Source: Actinomycetales bacterium (GTDB lineage: Bacteria > Actinomycetota > Actinomycetes > Actinomycetales > Dermatophilaceae). From it: DNA of 64,000 bases. The translations under genes and the position numbers were made by a program. The notes below the pieces were generated by a model that did no database searches, was not told where the DNA came from, and was given only the letters and a program-made list of their open reading frames with translations. Positions 19,229 through 27,988 of the stretch are shown here, piece by piece. Where the stretch lies: assembly GCA_016710385.1 (NCBI GenBank), contig JADJVX010000026.1:186001-250000 (forward strand). Reading direction: 5' to 3'. Positions within the stretch are counted from its first letter, which is position 1. Each line of letters begins with the position of its first letter.

Positions 19229-21352
19229 TCAGGTGGCGCGCAGCAGCTCACCCAGCCGACGGCCCATCGACTCCAGGGCCCGCGCGGCCGCCGGGATCAT
19301 CGGCCCCAGGTCGACGAACCCGTGGATCAGCCCTGGCGCGTTCTGCCACTCGGCGGTGACACCGGCCGTGCGCAACGCTTCGAGATAGGCCACGTCCTCA
19401 TCGATGAGTGGGTCGAAACCGGCCGTGACGACGATCGCCGGCGGCAGGTCGCTGTGGTCGGGATAGCGCAGCGGCGACAACCGCGCATCGGTGAGCGCCG
19501 CTGGGTCGCTGGTGCCGGCATACAGGCGCATGAAGTAGTCGATCGACTCGGTCTCCAAGCCATAGCCCGATCCAAGCCGCACCCGCGATTCATAGGACCC
19601 GGCGGGGTCGGTCGCGGGATAGATGAGCAGCTGCGCGGCCATCGGTGGGCCGATCAGGTCCGCCCCCGCGCCGGAGCGACGCTCGTCGCGCAGCACGTGG
19701 GTCGCGACCGCCGTCAAGCCACCACCGGCGCTGTCGCCGGCCATCGCCCAGACCTGCGAGCCGCCGAGCTCGGCCAGGTGCGTGCCCACCCAACGCGCCG
19801 CGGTCAGCGCGTCGTCGACCGCCGCCGGGAAGGGGTGCTCCGGCCCCAACCGGTAGTCGATCGACACGACGACGGCCTGCGCGAGGACGGCCAGGCGACG
19901 GCATACGGCGTCGTGGGTGTCGATGTCGCAGATGACCCAGCCGCCGCCGTGCGCGTAGAGCACGGTCGGCAGCGGCAGATCGGCGACCGGCCGATAGACC
20001 CGCGCGGGGATCCCAGCCGCGTCGCTCCCGGCCGCGGTCGGGATGAGCAGGTCGCGCACTTCGGACAGCTCCGGCGGCGGGTCGAGCTCACGCATCATCC
20101 GGGCCCGGATGTGGAACATGTCGCGCGCCTGCTGGGGGGTCACCTCCCAGACCTTCGGCACCTCGCGGGCGGCAAGATCGGCAAAGTATGCCGTGAGGAT
20201 CGGATCGAGGGTGGCCTCGGGGCTGGTGGCGGGCTCGGGGCTGATCGGGTCAGCGGCGCCCGCGCCGCGCTCGGCGATGGCCTCGGCGAAGTCGAAGCCC
20301 ACCGCCAGCCGCACCCGGTCGAGCACCTCCAGGGTGCCGATCGTGTCTTCGAACGGCCGCAGCGCAGAACGAGTTTCGCCGGCCGTGAGCAACCGGGCCG
20401 CCTCGCACGCCTGCCAGAAGAGCGCCTCGTGACCGATCTCCGGCTCGTCGTAACGCAGCCGCCGCTCACCCGAGCCGCCATAGGCCCGCTCGTCGATGAC
20501 GACCGTGAATCCACCGGGCCGATAGAACCAGCCGTCGATCTCGATCCGGCCGTGGGTGCCCTGAATGACCGCCCCGGTCGGGGTGTCCTCGACGATCGAC
20601 GAATAGAGCGTCGACACCGCACCCGTGGCCGTCACCAGTGACGCCGAGAGCTGCCCGTTGATCCCGCCCGGGCTCGCCGGCGGTGGCGGCTCGACGGGCG
20701 CGCCCACGGCGGTGACCTGCAACGGCATACCGACCGTCCACGTCGACAGGGTGGCCAGGTAGGTGAACAGGTCCAACAACGGCCCGCCGGCGAGCGCGGA
20801 GTTCATGATCCGGTGCGTGGGCGGGAACCATTCGCCCTGGTCGGCCCGCACCGACAGGACCCGGCCGATCCCGGCTTCGGCGCCGCCGTCGAGCACCTGC
20901 CGCAGCACGTCGAACTTCGGCAGGAACGCCGTCCACATCGCCTCCAGGCACAGCACCCCGGCATCCTGGGCGGCCGCCCACATCTGGCGCCCCTCGTCGG
21001 CCGTCATCGCGACCGGCTTCTCGACGAGCACGTGCTTGCCCGCCCGGATCGCCAGCAGCGCGTCAGGCAGGTGGTGGTTGTGCGGCGTGGCGATGTAGAC
21101 GATGTCGACGTCCGGGTCGGCGACCAGGGCGGCATACGAGCCGTATGCCGTGCCGACGCCCCACCGCGCTGCCGCCGCCGCGGCCCCCGCCTCGGTGCGC
21201 GACCCGACCGCCTGGACGATCTGGCGGGTGTGGGTCTGCAGCGCATGGACGAACCGGTCGGCGATCCAGCCGGTGCCGAGGATCCCCCACCGCACCACAG
21301 GCGCGGCGAAGGGGTCGGGGGTGCGGGGGTTGGGCAGGGTCAGCAGGGCCAT
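19229..21352 (-). CDS. Fusion of Gfo/Idh/MocA oxidoreductase and HSL-type esterase
   Basis: 707-aa two-enzyme fusion in one uninterrupted frame. Residues ~18-370 are a Gfo/Idh/MocA dehydrogenase: Rossmann motif GILGTGWIADRF, then YIATPHNHHLPDALLAI and the catalytic-Lys motif HVLVEKPVAM. Residues ~385-705 are an alpha/beta hydrolase of the hormone-sensitive-lipase family: HGGGWV oxyanion motif (~467), nucleophile GDSAGGG (~537), Asp in FDPLIDED (~645) and His in LIHGFVD (~675). All catalytic residues are present in both halves. These families are normally separate proteins. The join could couple deacylation with oxidation of a sugar or polyol derivative (inference). Confidence 0.88.
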   Translation of the reverse strand: MALLTLPNPRTPDPFAAPVVRWGILGTGWIADRFVHALQTHTRQIVQAVGSRTEAGAAAAAARWGVGTAYGSYAALVADPDVDIVYIATPHNHHLPDALLAIRAGKHVLVEKPVAMTADEGRQMWAAAQDAGVLCLEAMWTAFLPKFDVLRQVLDGGAEAGIGRVLSVRADQGEWFPPTHRIMNSALAGGPLLDLFTYLATLSTWTVGMPLQVTAVGAPVEPPPPASPGGINGQLSASLVTATGAVSTLYSSIVEDTPTGAVIQGTHGRIEIDGWFYRPGGFTVVIDERAYGGSGERRLRYDEPEIGHEALFWQACEAARLLTAGETRSALRPFEDTIGTLEVLDRVRLAVGFDFAEAIAERGAGAADPISPEPATSPEATLDPILTAYFADLAAREVPKVWEVTPQQARDMFHIRARMMRELDPPPELSEVRDLLIPTAAGSDAAGIPARVYRPVADLPLPTVLYAHGGGWVICDIDTHDAVCRRLAVLAQAVVVSIDYRLGPEHPFPAAVDDALTAARWVGTHLAELGGSQVWAMAGDSAGGGLTAVATHVLRDERRSGAGADLIGPPMAAQLLIYPATDPAGSYESRVRLGSGYGLETESIDYFMRLYAGTSDPAALTDARLSPLRYPDHSDLPPAIVVTAGFDPLIDEDVAYLEALRTAGVTAEWQNAPGLIHGFVDLGPMIPAAARALESMGRRLGELLRAT

Positions 21353-21394
21353 GGCTCACGCTAACGCGCCCGGGTCAGCGCGCGTCGGACGAGG

Positions 21395-22798
21395 TCAGCG
21401 GGCGGGCGTCTCGCCGAGCCACGGCGTGTAATCGTCGCCGAGATCGCGCAGGGCATTGCGGGCAAAGATCTGCTGCACCGTCACGGTCCGCTCGGCGCGG
21501 CCCCGGCCCAGGAAGCTCACCGCCCAGTGCAGCAGGGTCGTCACCCGGTGCTTGAAACCGATGATGTAAACCAGGTGCACGGCCAGCCAGGCGATCCACG
21601 CGATGAACCCGGTGAGCCGGATGCGTCCAATGCTCGCCACTGCGCTGAACCGCGAGATCGTCGCCATACTCCCCTTGTCGCGATAGACAAACGGCTGGTA
21701 TGCCGTTGCGCGAGAAGCGTTTTCGGCGTCGCCTCCGGGGCTGTCGGGGCTGCCGGAGCTGTCGGGGCTGTCGGCGGTGGCGAGCCGCTCCCGGATGCGG
21801 GCGGCGGCATACCGGCCGCCTTGGATCGCGACCTGCGCAACGCCGGGGTAGCCATTGAGCGAGGCCATGTCACCCACGACGAAGACCTCGGGGTGACCCG
21901 GCAGGGTGAGGTCGGGGCGAACCTCGATGCGGCCGGCCCGATCGAGCCCGGCACCGGTCTGCGCGGCGAGCGTCGCCGTGAGTGGGGAGGCCTGCACGCC
22001 TGCCGCCCAGACCTTGGTGAGCGCCTCGATGCGGTGCGAACCGGTGGCGTCGGAGACCTGCAGGCCGGTGGCGTCGACGTCGGTGACCCGGGCACCGAGG
22101 CGCACCTCGACGCCCATCTGCTCCAGCCGGGCGCGAGCCTTGCCACCGAGTTCGCTGCCGAAGCTGGGCAACACCGCCGACATCGCGTCGAGCAGGATGA
22201 TCCGCGCCTCGGTCGGGTCGATCCGGCGGAAGTCGCGGCGCAGCGTGCGCCGGGACAGCTCAGCGATCTGCCCGGCCATCTCGACGCCGGTCGGGCCGGC
22301 GCCGACGACGACGAAGGTCAGCGCCCGTGCGACCTCCTCGGGTGTGGTCGCCAGCTCGGCCAGCTCGAAAGCGCCGAAGATCCGCCCGCGCAGCTCGAGC
22401 GCGTCGTCGATCGACTTCATGCCCGGCGCGAAGGTCGCGAAATGGTCGTTGCCGAAGTAGGACTGCCCCGCCCCCGCGGCGACGACCAACGAGTCGTATG
22501 CCGTGACAGTCTCCTGATCGAGGATCCGTGAGGTCACCGACTTGGCGGTGAGGTCGATATCGACGACCTCGCCGAGCAACACTTCGGCATTGCGCTGCCG
22601 AGCCAACACCTCGCGGGTGGCCGGCGCGATCTCACCCTCGGACAGGATGCCGGTCGCCACCTGGTAGAGCAGCGGTTGGAACAAGTGATGGGTGGTCTTG
22701 GCGATGAGCGTCACCTCGACGTCGTCGCGTCGCAGGGCCTGTGTCGCGAAGAGCCCCCCAAAGCCGGATCCGATGACGACCACATGGTGTCGTGCCAC
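21395..22798 (-). CDS. ndh: Type II NADH dehydrogenase (NDH-2)
   Basis: 467-aa single-subunit NADH:quinone oxidoreductase; feeds electrons from NADH to the menaquinone pool without pumping protons. FAD motif VVIGSGFGGLFATQAL at the start, NADH motif FVVVGAGPTGVEMAGQI in the middle, and FVVGDMASLNGYPGVAQVAIQGG for flavin contact. The C-terminal ~90 residues carry hydrophobic helices (FIAWIAWLAVHLVYIIG) for membrane attachment, standard for actinobacterial Ndh. A Pro/Ser/Asp repeat insertion (about residues 335-360) lies between the flavin and membrane parts. The 166 bp after its start (22799-22964) show a TTCTCTGCTCC tandem and no gene. Confidence 0.9.
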   Translation of the reverse strand: MARHHVVVIGSGFGGLFATQALRRDDVEVTLIAKTTHHLFQPLLYQVATGILSEGEIAPATREVLARQRNAEVLLGEVVDIDLTAKSVTSRILDQETVTAYDSLVVAAGAGQSYFGNDHFATFAPGMKSIDDALELRGRIFGAFELAELATTPEEVARALTFVVVGAGPTGVEMAGQIAELSRRTLRRDFRRIDPTEARIILLDAMSAVLPSFGSELGGKARARLEQMGVEVRLGARVTDVDATGLQVSDATGSHRIEALTKVWAAGVQASPLTATLAAQTGAGLDRAGRIEVRPDLTLPGHPEVFVVGDMASLNGYPGVAQVAIQGGRYAAARIRERLATADSPDSSGSPDSPGGDAENASRATAYQPFVYRDKGSMATISRFSAVASIGRIRLTGFIAWIAWLAVHLVYIIGFKHRVTTLLHWAVSFLGRGRAERTVTVQQIFARNALRDLGDDYTPWLGETPAR

Positions 22799-22964
22799 GT
22801 TCGATCAACTCCTTCGCTGGAGGCAACGGCGCCCACCGACCGGGTTATGCCCCGCCGTGAGCAGTGCCACACGCCATGCTCGCCGCGCAGCCGGCGCTGC
22901 TTCTCTGCTCCTTCTCTGCTCCTTCTCTGCTGCCGAGCACTCGACGGCTGATCGGCCGACCGAC

Positions 22965-23261
22965 TCAGGCTGCAGGTGTCTTTGGGGTCACGGTGAGTTG
23001 ACCGCCCAGGGCGTCGACGACCTTGGCGATGGTGTGGAAGGACGGGTTGCCGGTTGCGCTCAGCGATTTGTACAGCGATTCGCGTCCCACTCCTGCGGCG
23101 CGGGCGATCTCGGTCATGCCCTTGGCCTTGGCGATGTCGCCGAGTGCGGCTTGGAGCAGCGCGGGGTCGCCGCTGCGGGCGGCTTCGTCGAGGTAGGCCA
23201 GCATGTCCTCGGTGGTTTCCAGGTAGTCGCTGGCGTCCCAGCGGTTGAGGGTCACTGCCAT
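22965..23261 (-). CDS. Type II antitoxin, HigA-like HTH protein
   Basis: 98-aa DNA-binding antitoxin. A short N-terminal region (DASDYLETTEDMLAYLDEA) precedes a Xre-type helix-turn-helix with GMTEIARAAGVGRESLYKSL and the ending NPSFHTIAKVVDALGGQLTV. This matches the putative addiction-module antidote family that pairs with RelE/HigB-like killers. It overlaps the toxin gene by ten bases and is read after it, the reverse-order (toxin first) layout of HigBA modules. It should bind the toxin and repress the pair through the operator at 23576. Confidence 0.88.
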   Translation of the reverse strand: MAVTLNRWDASDYLETTEDMLAYLDEAARSGDPALLQAALGDIAKAKGMTEIARAAGVGRESLYKSLSATGNPSFHTIAKVVDALGGQLTVTPKTPAA

Positions 23262-23566
23262 GACTTGTCCTCTCGAAGGTGGGCAGCCAAGGCCTTGGCC
23301 TTGCTGATGTCTGCCGCCTGGTTGGTCTTGTCTCCTCCGGCCAGGAGCACGACGACGGTCCTTTGATGCTGCAGGTAGTAGATGCGGTAGCCGGGTCCGA
23401 AATGGAACCGCATCTCGAAAACCTGGTCACCGACCGGCTGGAGGTCGCCGACAAGACGACCTTCGATCTGGCAGCGTCGCAGCGTGAGGTTGATCCGGGC
23501 CCTGGCCTGGGAGTCCTTGAGCTTGCGGATCCACTTGTCGTAGGCCGCGGTCGTGAGGATCTCCAC
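23252..23566 (-). CDS. Type II toxin, RelE/HigB-like
   Basis: 104-aa RelE/ParE-superfamily toxin of the addiction-module killer group. It shows AYDKWIRKLKDSQARARI, a conserved Arg in INLTLRR, the strand GDQVFEMRFHFGPGYRIYY and VVVLLAGGDKTNQAADISKAKAL at the end. These proteins cleave mRNA on the ribosome. The start is a GTG at 23566 with no strong ribosome site. It is upstream of its antitoxin in one operon. Confidence 0.88.
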   Translation of the reverse strand: MEILTTAAYDKWIRKLKDSQARARINLTLRRCQIEGRLVGDLQPVGDQVFEMRFHFGPGYRIYYLQHQRTVVVLLAGGDKTNQAADISKAKALAAHLREDKSWQ

Positions 23567-23575
23567 TGATCAAGT

Positions 23576-23591
23576 GTATCCCATGAGATAC
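23576..23591. promoter_or_regulatory. Operator of the HigBA-like module
   Basis: Inverted repeat GTATCCCATGAGATAC (14 of 16 positions symmetric), 10 bases upstream of the toxin GTG, in a locally AT-richer stretch. This is the expected place for antitoxin-toxin binding and autoregulation. Confidence 0.55.
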
Positions 23592-23607
23592 GACTCCACT
23601 GTCAACT

Positions 23608-23811
23608 ATGGGGCTTTGCCGAGAATCGCGGGGAAGCCGGCCTCACGGCATAAGTGCATGCCGTGGCTCCGCGGCTGGTGTCGCCGCGCGCGGGGGCGAG
23701 GTGCACGTGACTGCGCTGGGGCGGGTCATCTACGGCGCCCCGGAGTTGCACCCCGAGAACTACCAGCCCCGCGTGGTCGGCATCCGCGACACCAGCCCCG
23801 AGGGTCAGTGA
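23608..23811 (+). pseudogene. Possible C-terminal gene remnant, unrecognised
   Basis: A short frame whose last 38 codons have strong G/C third positions and a natural look (VTALGRVIYGAPELHPENY, then QPRVVGIRDTSPEG). It ends at 23811, overlapping the stop of the convergent ABC permease. No family recognised. There is no good start or ribosome site. It may be the tail of a lost gene next to the toxin-antitoxin module, or chance. Confidence 0.25.
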
Positions 23812-25433
23812 ATGTCGCGGCGCCGGAAGCCGGTGAACCCCACGGCATACAGCACGCAGGCGACCGCACCCAAGCCGGCCAGGCTGACCCATGCCGGGGA
23901 GGCCGCCTGCACGTTGGGCACGTGATAGAGCGGGCTGATCCCGAGCATCCAGTCCGGCAGCTTGAAGGTCGGTCCGAGCAAGGTGATGCCGAAGGTCGCG
24001 ACGATGACGAGCCAGCCCGCGATCCGTCGCGACGGCTCGGCTCCGACCGTCGCGACCGACACCCCGACGAGCACCCACACCGCAGGGATGGTCACGATGG
24101 CCTGGCGCACCACGTCGCCGAAGGCGATCCCCGCGTCGCTCGTCGCGGCCACTACTCCCATGACGGTGCCGGCGGCGAGCATCCCGAGGGCGGTGCTCGC
24201 GACGGCGATGAGGACATTGCTCCCCAGGTATGCCGGGCGCGAGGTCGCGGTTGCGAGGACGGGCTCGACGCGATCGTCGGTCTCCTCGGCGTAGACCCGC
24301 ATGAGGATCTGCGCGCCCATGATCGCGGTGACGATGCCGACCAGATGCAGCACGGTCGCGACGAAGCCGAAGCTCAGCCCCTCCGGAGTCGCGGCACCCG
24401 ACGCGATGATCGCGCCCATCGCCGGGTTGCTCGCGAACACGTCGCCCACGGAGGTGACGAGGTTGCCGTAGACCAGTCCGAGGAAGGCCAGGCCGATCAT
24501 CCAGGTGATGACCGAGCCGCGATGCACCTGGACGGCGAGGCCACCCAGCCGCAGGCCGGGAGCCGTGGCCGGGCCGGGGCGCGCGGGGATGAGGCCGAGC
24601 CCGAAGTCGCGGCGGCGCTGCAGCACGAGAGCCAGCGCGACCAGTCCGATCGCGAGGAGCACTGCGGGGATCAGCGGCCACAGGGTGTTCTGGGTGGCGG
24701 GATAGGTCTGCTCGAGCCAGCCGAGGGGGGTCAGCCAGCGGGTCCACTCCTCCGCGCCGGTCGAATCCAGATAGCCGCGAGCCACATAGCTCACCCCGAG
24801 GATGGCGATGGCGATGCTGCTGGCGGTGCGGGCATCGGACCCGAGCTGGGCCGCGACCGCCGCGACACCGGCATACATGAGCGCCGACGCGGCGAAGGTG
24901 AGCGACAGGACCGCGGTGGGGCGCGCCTCTCCCCCGCTCACCCAGGTGAGCATGAAGCACACGACCGCGAGCGCGACGGCTGCGACGGTGGCCATGAGGA
25001 CGGCGACGAGCAGCCGGGCCTCGCGGGTGATCACCCCCGAGGCGATGAGTTCGGCGCGACCGGAGTCCTCGTCGGCCCTGGTGTTGCGCACGACGATGAT
25101 GATCGCCATGAGGCCGGCGAAGAACGCGCCGAGAGCGCCGGCGCGCCAGGCGTTGAAGCCGTCGTTGGTGAGCAGGTCGCGCGGGGGGCCGAAGACGAGT
25201 TGCATCGCCGGATTGGTGCCGATGGCCATGGCGAGGGTCTTGCGGTCGGCCAGCTCGGGGAAGATCCACCGGTAGGCCAGGATCGAGGTCGCCGAGAGCA
25301 CCGAGATGAGTCCGACCCAGGGGGCGATCTTGGTCCGGTCCTGGTGGAGGGCGACCGTGAGCAGGGTGCGGGTGCCGGTGAAGATGCCGGTGGACCGGCC
25401 CAACCGGCTAGACGCTGCGGTATGCCGTCCCAT
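23805..25433 (-). CDS. ABC transporter permease (two-domain, exporter type)
   Basis: 542-aa membrane protein with about 12 hydrophobic spans in two similar halves. The first half has RADEDSGRAELIASGVITRE, the second YAEETDDRVEPVLATATSR; this paired motif is typical of large actinobacterial ABC-2-like exporters (antibiotic efflux type). The start ATG at 25433 overlaps the ATPase stop by one base (TGATG). Third gene of an operon with the TetR regulator and ATPase. Substrate unknown; drug or lantibiotic-like export is inference from the class. Confidence 0.88.
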   Translation of the reverse strand: MGRHTAASSRLGRSTGIFTGTRTLLTVALHQDRTKIAPWVGLISVLSATSILAYRWIFPELADRKTLAMAIGTNPAMQLVFGPPRDLLTNDGFNAWRAGALGAFFAGLMAIIIVVRNTRADEDSGRAELIASGVITREARLLVAVLMATVAAVALAVVCFMLTWVSGGEARPTAVLSLTFAASALMYAGVAAVAAQLGSDARTASSIAIAILGVSYVARGYLDSTGAEEWTRWLTPLGWLEQTYPATQNTLWPLIPAVLLAIGLVALALVLQRRRDFGLGLIPARPGPATAPGLRLGGLAVQVHRGSVITWMIGLAFLGLVYGNLVTSVGDVFASNPAMGAIIASGAATPEGLSFGFVATVLHLVGIVTAIMGAQILMRVYAEETDDRVEPVLATATSRPAYLGSNVLIAVASTALGMLAAGTVMGVVAATSDAGIAFGDVVRQAIVTIPAVWVLVGVSVATVGAEPSRRIAGWLVIVATFGITLLGPTFKLPDWMLGISPLYHVPNVQAASPAWVSLAGLGAVACVLYAVGFTGFRRRDIH

Positions 25434-26359
25434 CACGAGGCCCGCTGGCTGTCGGTGCCGTCGTGGTGGGCTGTGTAGTTGCGCAGGAAGAGGTCCTCGA
25501 GCGAGGCCGGGGACACCGTGAGCTGCGACATCTCGTGCGGGACCAGGGCCGCCATGGCCGCGTTGACCTGGTCGGGTTCGACCGTGGCGGTGAGCCGGCC
25601 GTGGCTGTCCAGGTGCGGGTCGAGCAGCACCGGGAGGGTCGCCAGGTCGGCCGGCGGGTGGGCCAACCACGCCGACACGGTGACCCGGGTCTGGGCGCGC
25701 AGCTCGGCCAGGGTGCCGGTTTGGCTGATCCGGCCCTGCCGGATGATGCTCACCCGGTCGGCGAGGGCTTCGACCTCGGTGAGGATGTGGCTGGACAGCA
25801 GCACGGTGCGGCCCTCGTCCTTGACCGCGGCGATCTCGTCCTGGAAGACCGCCTCCATGAGCGGGTCGAGGCCCGAGGTGGGCTCATCGAGGATGAGCAA
25901 CTCGGCGTCCGATGCGAGGGCTGCGACGATGGCGACCTTCTGACGATTGCCCTTGGAATACTGCCGGCCGCGCTTGGTGGGGTCGAGCTCGAAGCGCTCG
26001 ATGAGCCGGTCGCGGCGACGGCGATCGAGCCCGCCGCGGAGGTTGCCGAGCAAGTCGATGGCTTGGCCACCGCTGAGCCCCGGCCAGAGCGAGACGTCGC
26101 CGGGCACGTAGGCCAGCCGTCGGTGCAGGGCGATGACGTCCTTCCACGGGTCTGCGCCCAGGAGCGCGACGTGTCCGCCGTCGGCACGCAACAGGCCGAG
26201 CAACACCCGGATGGTGGTCGACTTGCCGGCACCGTTGGGCCCCAGGAAGCCGTGCACCTCGCCGCGATGCACGTCGAGGTCGACCCCGTCGAGGGCCGTG
26301 AACGACCCGAACCGCTTGACCAATCCCTCGATGGCAATGACCTTTTTGGCGGCCGTCAT
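25433..26359 (-). CDS. ABC transporter ATP-binding protein
   Basis: 308-aa ATPase. Walker A GPNGAGKSTTIRVLLGLL, Q-loop region YVPGDVSLWPGLSGG, signature YSKGNRQKVAIVAAL (a YSKGN variant of the usual LSGGQ, normal in this drug-exporter subgroup), Walker B LLILDEPTSGLDP and switch VLLSSHILTEVEAL. It overlaps the TetR gene by four bases and the permease by one base, so all three are coupled. Its sequence is close to the ATPase at 30686, a paralogue with a MerR regulator in place of TetR. Confidence 0.93.
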   Translation of the reverse strand: MTAAKKVIAIEGLVKRFGSFTALDGVDLDVHRGEVHGFLGPNGAGKSTTIRVLLGLLRADGGHVALLGADPWKDVIALHRRLAYVPGDVSLWPGLSGGQAIDLLGNLRGGLDRRRRDRLIERFELDPTKRGRQYSKGNRQKVAIVAALASDAELLILDEPTSGLDPLMEAVFQDEIAAVKDEGRTVLLSSHILTEVEALADRVSIIRQGRISQTGTLAELRAQTRVTVSAWLAHPPADLATLPVLLDPHLDSHGRLTATVEPDQVNAAMAALVPHEMSQLTVSPASLEDLFLRNYTAHHDGTDSQRAS

Positions 26360-27045
26360 GGCCTAATCCCTTCTCTGGGAACGGTTTGTGCGTCGACGAT
26401 GGGGAGTTCGCCGGTGAGACAACGGGTCACAGTCGGCAGCAGCCACGCGCGCAGCTGCTCGGACGGCATACTCGCAAGGGGTTCGAGGCAGACGATGCGG
26501 CGCACGACCATGGTGCCCACGAGGGTGGTCGCGACGAGCGACAGCCGCAGCCGCGCCTCCTGCGCAGGTATGCCGTGCAACCGCGCCGCCGCGGGCTGCA
26601 GCACCACGGCGGTCATGAAGGCGCGGATCGAGGCGATGCGATCGGGGTCGGCGAGCGACCGGCGCAGCAGACTCGTCATCGCGGGGGCGGTGTCGGGGCT
26701 CTCCCAGATGAGCAGGAAGGCATCGAGCATCCGGTCGGCCAGGTCGGCGGGGGTGGCATCGGAGAGGACCTGGGCGGCAAGCTCGATGACGTGGACCGGT
26801 AGTTCCATGACGGCCTGGAAGAGTCCCTCTTTGCCGCCGAAGTAGTGGTTGATCAGGGCCGGGTCGACGGCTGCGGCGGAAGCGATGGCCCGGGTCGAGG
26901 CGCCGTCGTAGCCCCGCTCGGCGAAGAGGACTCGGGCAGCGCCGAGAATGTCGTCGCGGGCGCTGGAGGTGCCTGGCCGCCGCCCCCGTGGGGTTGGGCG
27001 CGGGGTAGGGCGCGGGGTGGCGCGAGGCTTGCCTCGATCGGCCAT
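26356..27045 (-). CDS. TetR/AcrR-family transcriptional regulator
   Basis: 229-aa repressor-type protein. Lys/Arg/Pro/Thr-rich leader with TPRPTPRPTPRG repeats (~25 residues), then a TetR helix-turn-helix: DDILGAARVLFAERGYDGAS, TRAIASAAAVDPALINHYFG. The C-terminal ligand domain is divergent. First gene of the operon with the ABC exporter, so it should autoregulate and control export; the likely ligand is a transported compound. The operator candidate lies 75 bases upstream. Confidence 0.92.
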   Translation of the reverse strand: MADRGKPRATPRPTPRPTPRGRRPGTSSARDDILGAARVLFAERGYDGASTRAIASAAAVDPALINHYFGGKEGLFQAVMELPVHVIELAAQVLSDATPADLADRMLDAFLLIWESPDTAPAMTSLLRRSLADPDRIASIRAFMTAVVLQPAAARLHGIPAQEARLRLSLVATTLVGTMVVRRIVCLEPLASMPSEQLRAWLLPTVTRCLTGELPIVDAQTVPREGIRP

Positions 27046-27118
27046 GCCTCTCCCTATCGGGTGTCGCTGGTTCGGGTGTCACTGCTTCGGGCGTCGCTGC
27101 GTCGGCACAGCACGCTAA

Positions 27119-27134
27119 TTCATCACGCGATGAA
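27119..27134. promoter_or_regulatory. Candidate TetR operator
   Basis: TTCATCACGCGATGAA has 6-bp inverted arms around ACGC, inside an AT-richer patch upstream of the TetR gene; a further half site GATGAATT lies at 27173. Position fits autoregulation of the exporter operon. Confidence 0.45.
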
Positions 27135-27384
27135 CCTGATGATGGCCTCTCCCGAGCTCGAAGTCAACGGTCGATGAATTGCTGCTGTGTACGGTGGGCG
27201 GTTCACCTCGGCCTCAACGACCGCTGCGTTGACCGGCTCGGTGAGGCGGGCCGCACGGCATACCTGCGCTGGGGTCTGACCCGCTCCAGACCGCGAGGAT
27301 CGCGATCGTGAGGTGACCGGACGGCATACCCTGGCCTGCGCGACCCTCGGAGTGGGGCGGCGCGCGACGGCGAGGAGGACCCCG

Positions 27385-27879
27385 GTGACCCAGCGGATCG
27401 GCGGCATCAAGGCGGCCTTGAGCACCCCCACCTGGCTGCGGCGCGGGATGAACCTCTGGCCGCCATATCTCTTCGCCGGCGTGCGAATCGAGGCGATCGA
27501 CCCCGACTGGCGGCGCGTGCGGGTGCGCCTGGCCAAGACGCCGCTCACGACAAACTACTTCGGCACGCAGTTCGGCGGGTCGCTGTTTTCGATGGTCGAC
27601 CCGTTCTGGGTCATCATGCTCGTCCACAACCTCGGCACCGACCACGTCATCTGGGACAAAGCGGGCGAGATCGAGTTCGTCGCGCCGGGCAAGACCGCGG
27701 TGCGCGCGGAGCTCGTGCTCGACCCGGCCGTCATCGAGCAGTTGCGGGCACAGGCGGCCGGCGGCGAGCGGGTGCTGCATTGGTTCGAATGCGACATCGT
27801 CGACGCGGCGGGTGCCGTCGTGGCGCGCACTCGCAAGCAGGTCTACATCCGCCGGAAGGTCGCCGCCTCGGCCGGGTGA
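27385..27879 (+). CDS. DUF4442 hot-dog-fold protein, acyl-CoA thioesterase-like
   Basis: 164-aa protein from the GTG at 27385, chosen for GAGGAGG six bases before it; the upstream open frame lacks coding character. The body fits DUF4442/YiiD-C hot-dog proteins: TPTWLRRGMNLWPPYLFAGV, KTPLTTNYFGTQFGGSLFSMVDP and a C-terminal VVARTRKQVYIRRK strand. Such proteins are thought to hydrolyse acyl-CoAs; the substrate is not known. Divergent from the TetR operon, 340 bases away; 27135-27384 holds two octamers and no other gene. Confidence 0.85.
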   Translation: MTQRIGGIKAALSTPTWLRRGMNLWPPYLFAGVRIEAIDPDWRRVRVRLAKTPLTTNYFGTQFGGSLFSMVDPFWVIMLVHNLGTDHVIWDKAGEIEFVAPGKTAVRAELVLDPAVIEQLRAQAAGGERVLHWFECDIVDAAGAVVARTRKQVYIRRKVAASAG

Positions 27880-27988
27880 GGAACCATCTCGGTATGCCGT
27901 GCGCCTGGCCGCTAGCGAGCGACAAATAGGTTTCCCCAGTCGAGCGCTTGACCTTGTGCTCGAACACCTGTCGTAGTACACTCGTGCT

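Noticed and set aside
27960..27988. LexA box before the DUF222/HNH gene (TCGAACACCTGTCGTA)
   Set aside because: The second half differs from the TCGAAC-N4-GTTCGA consensus at three positions.
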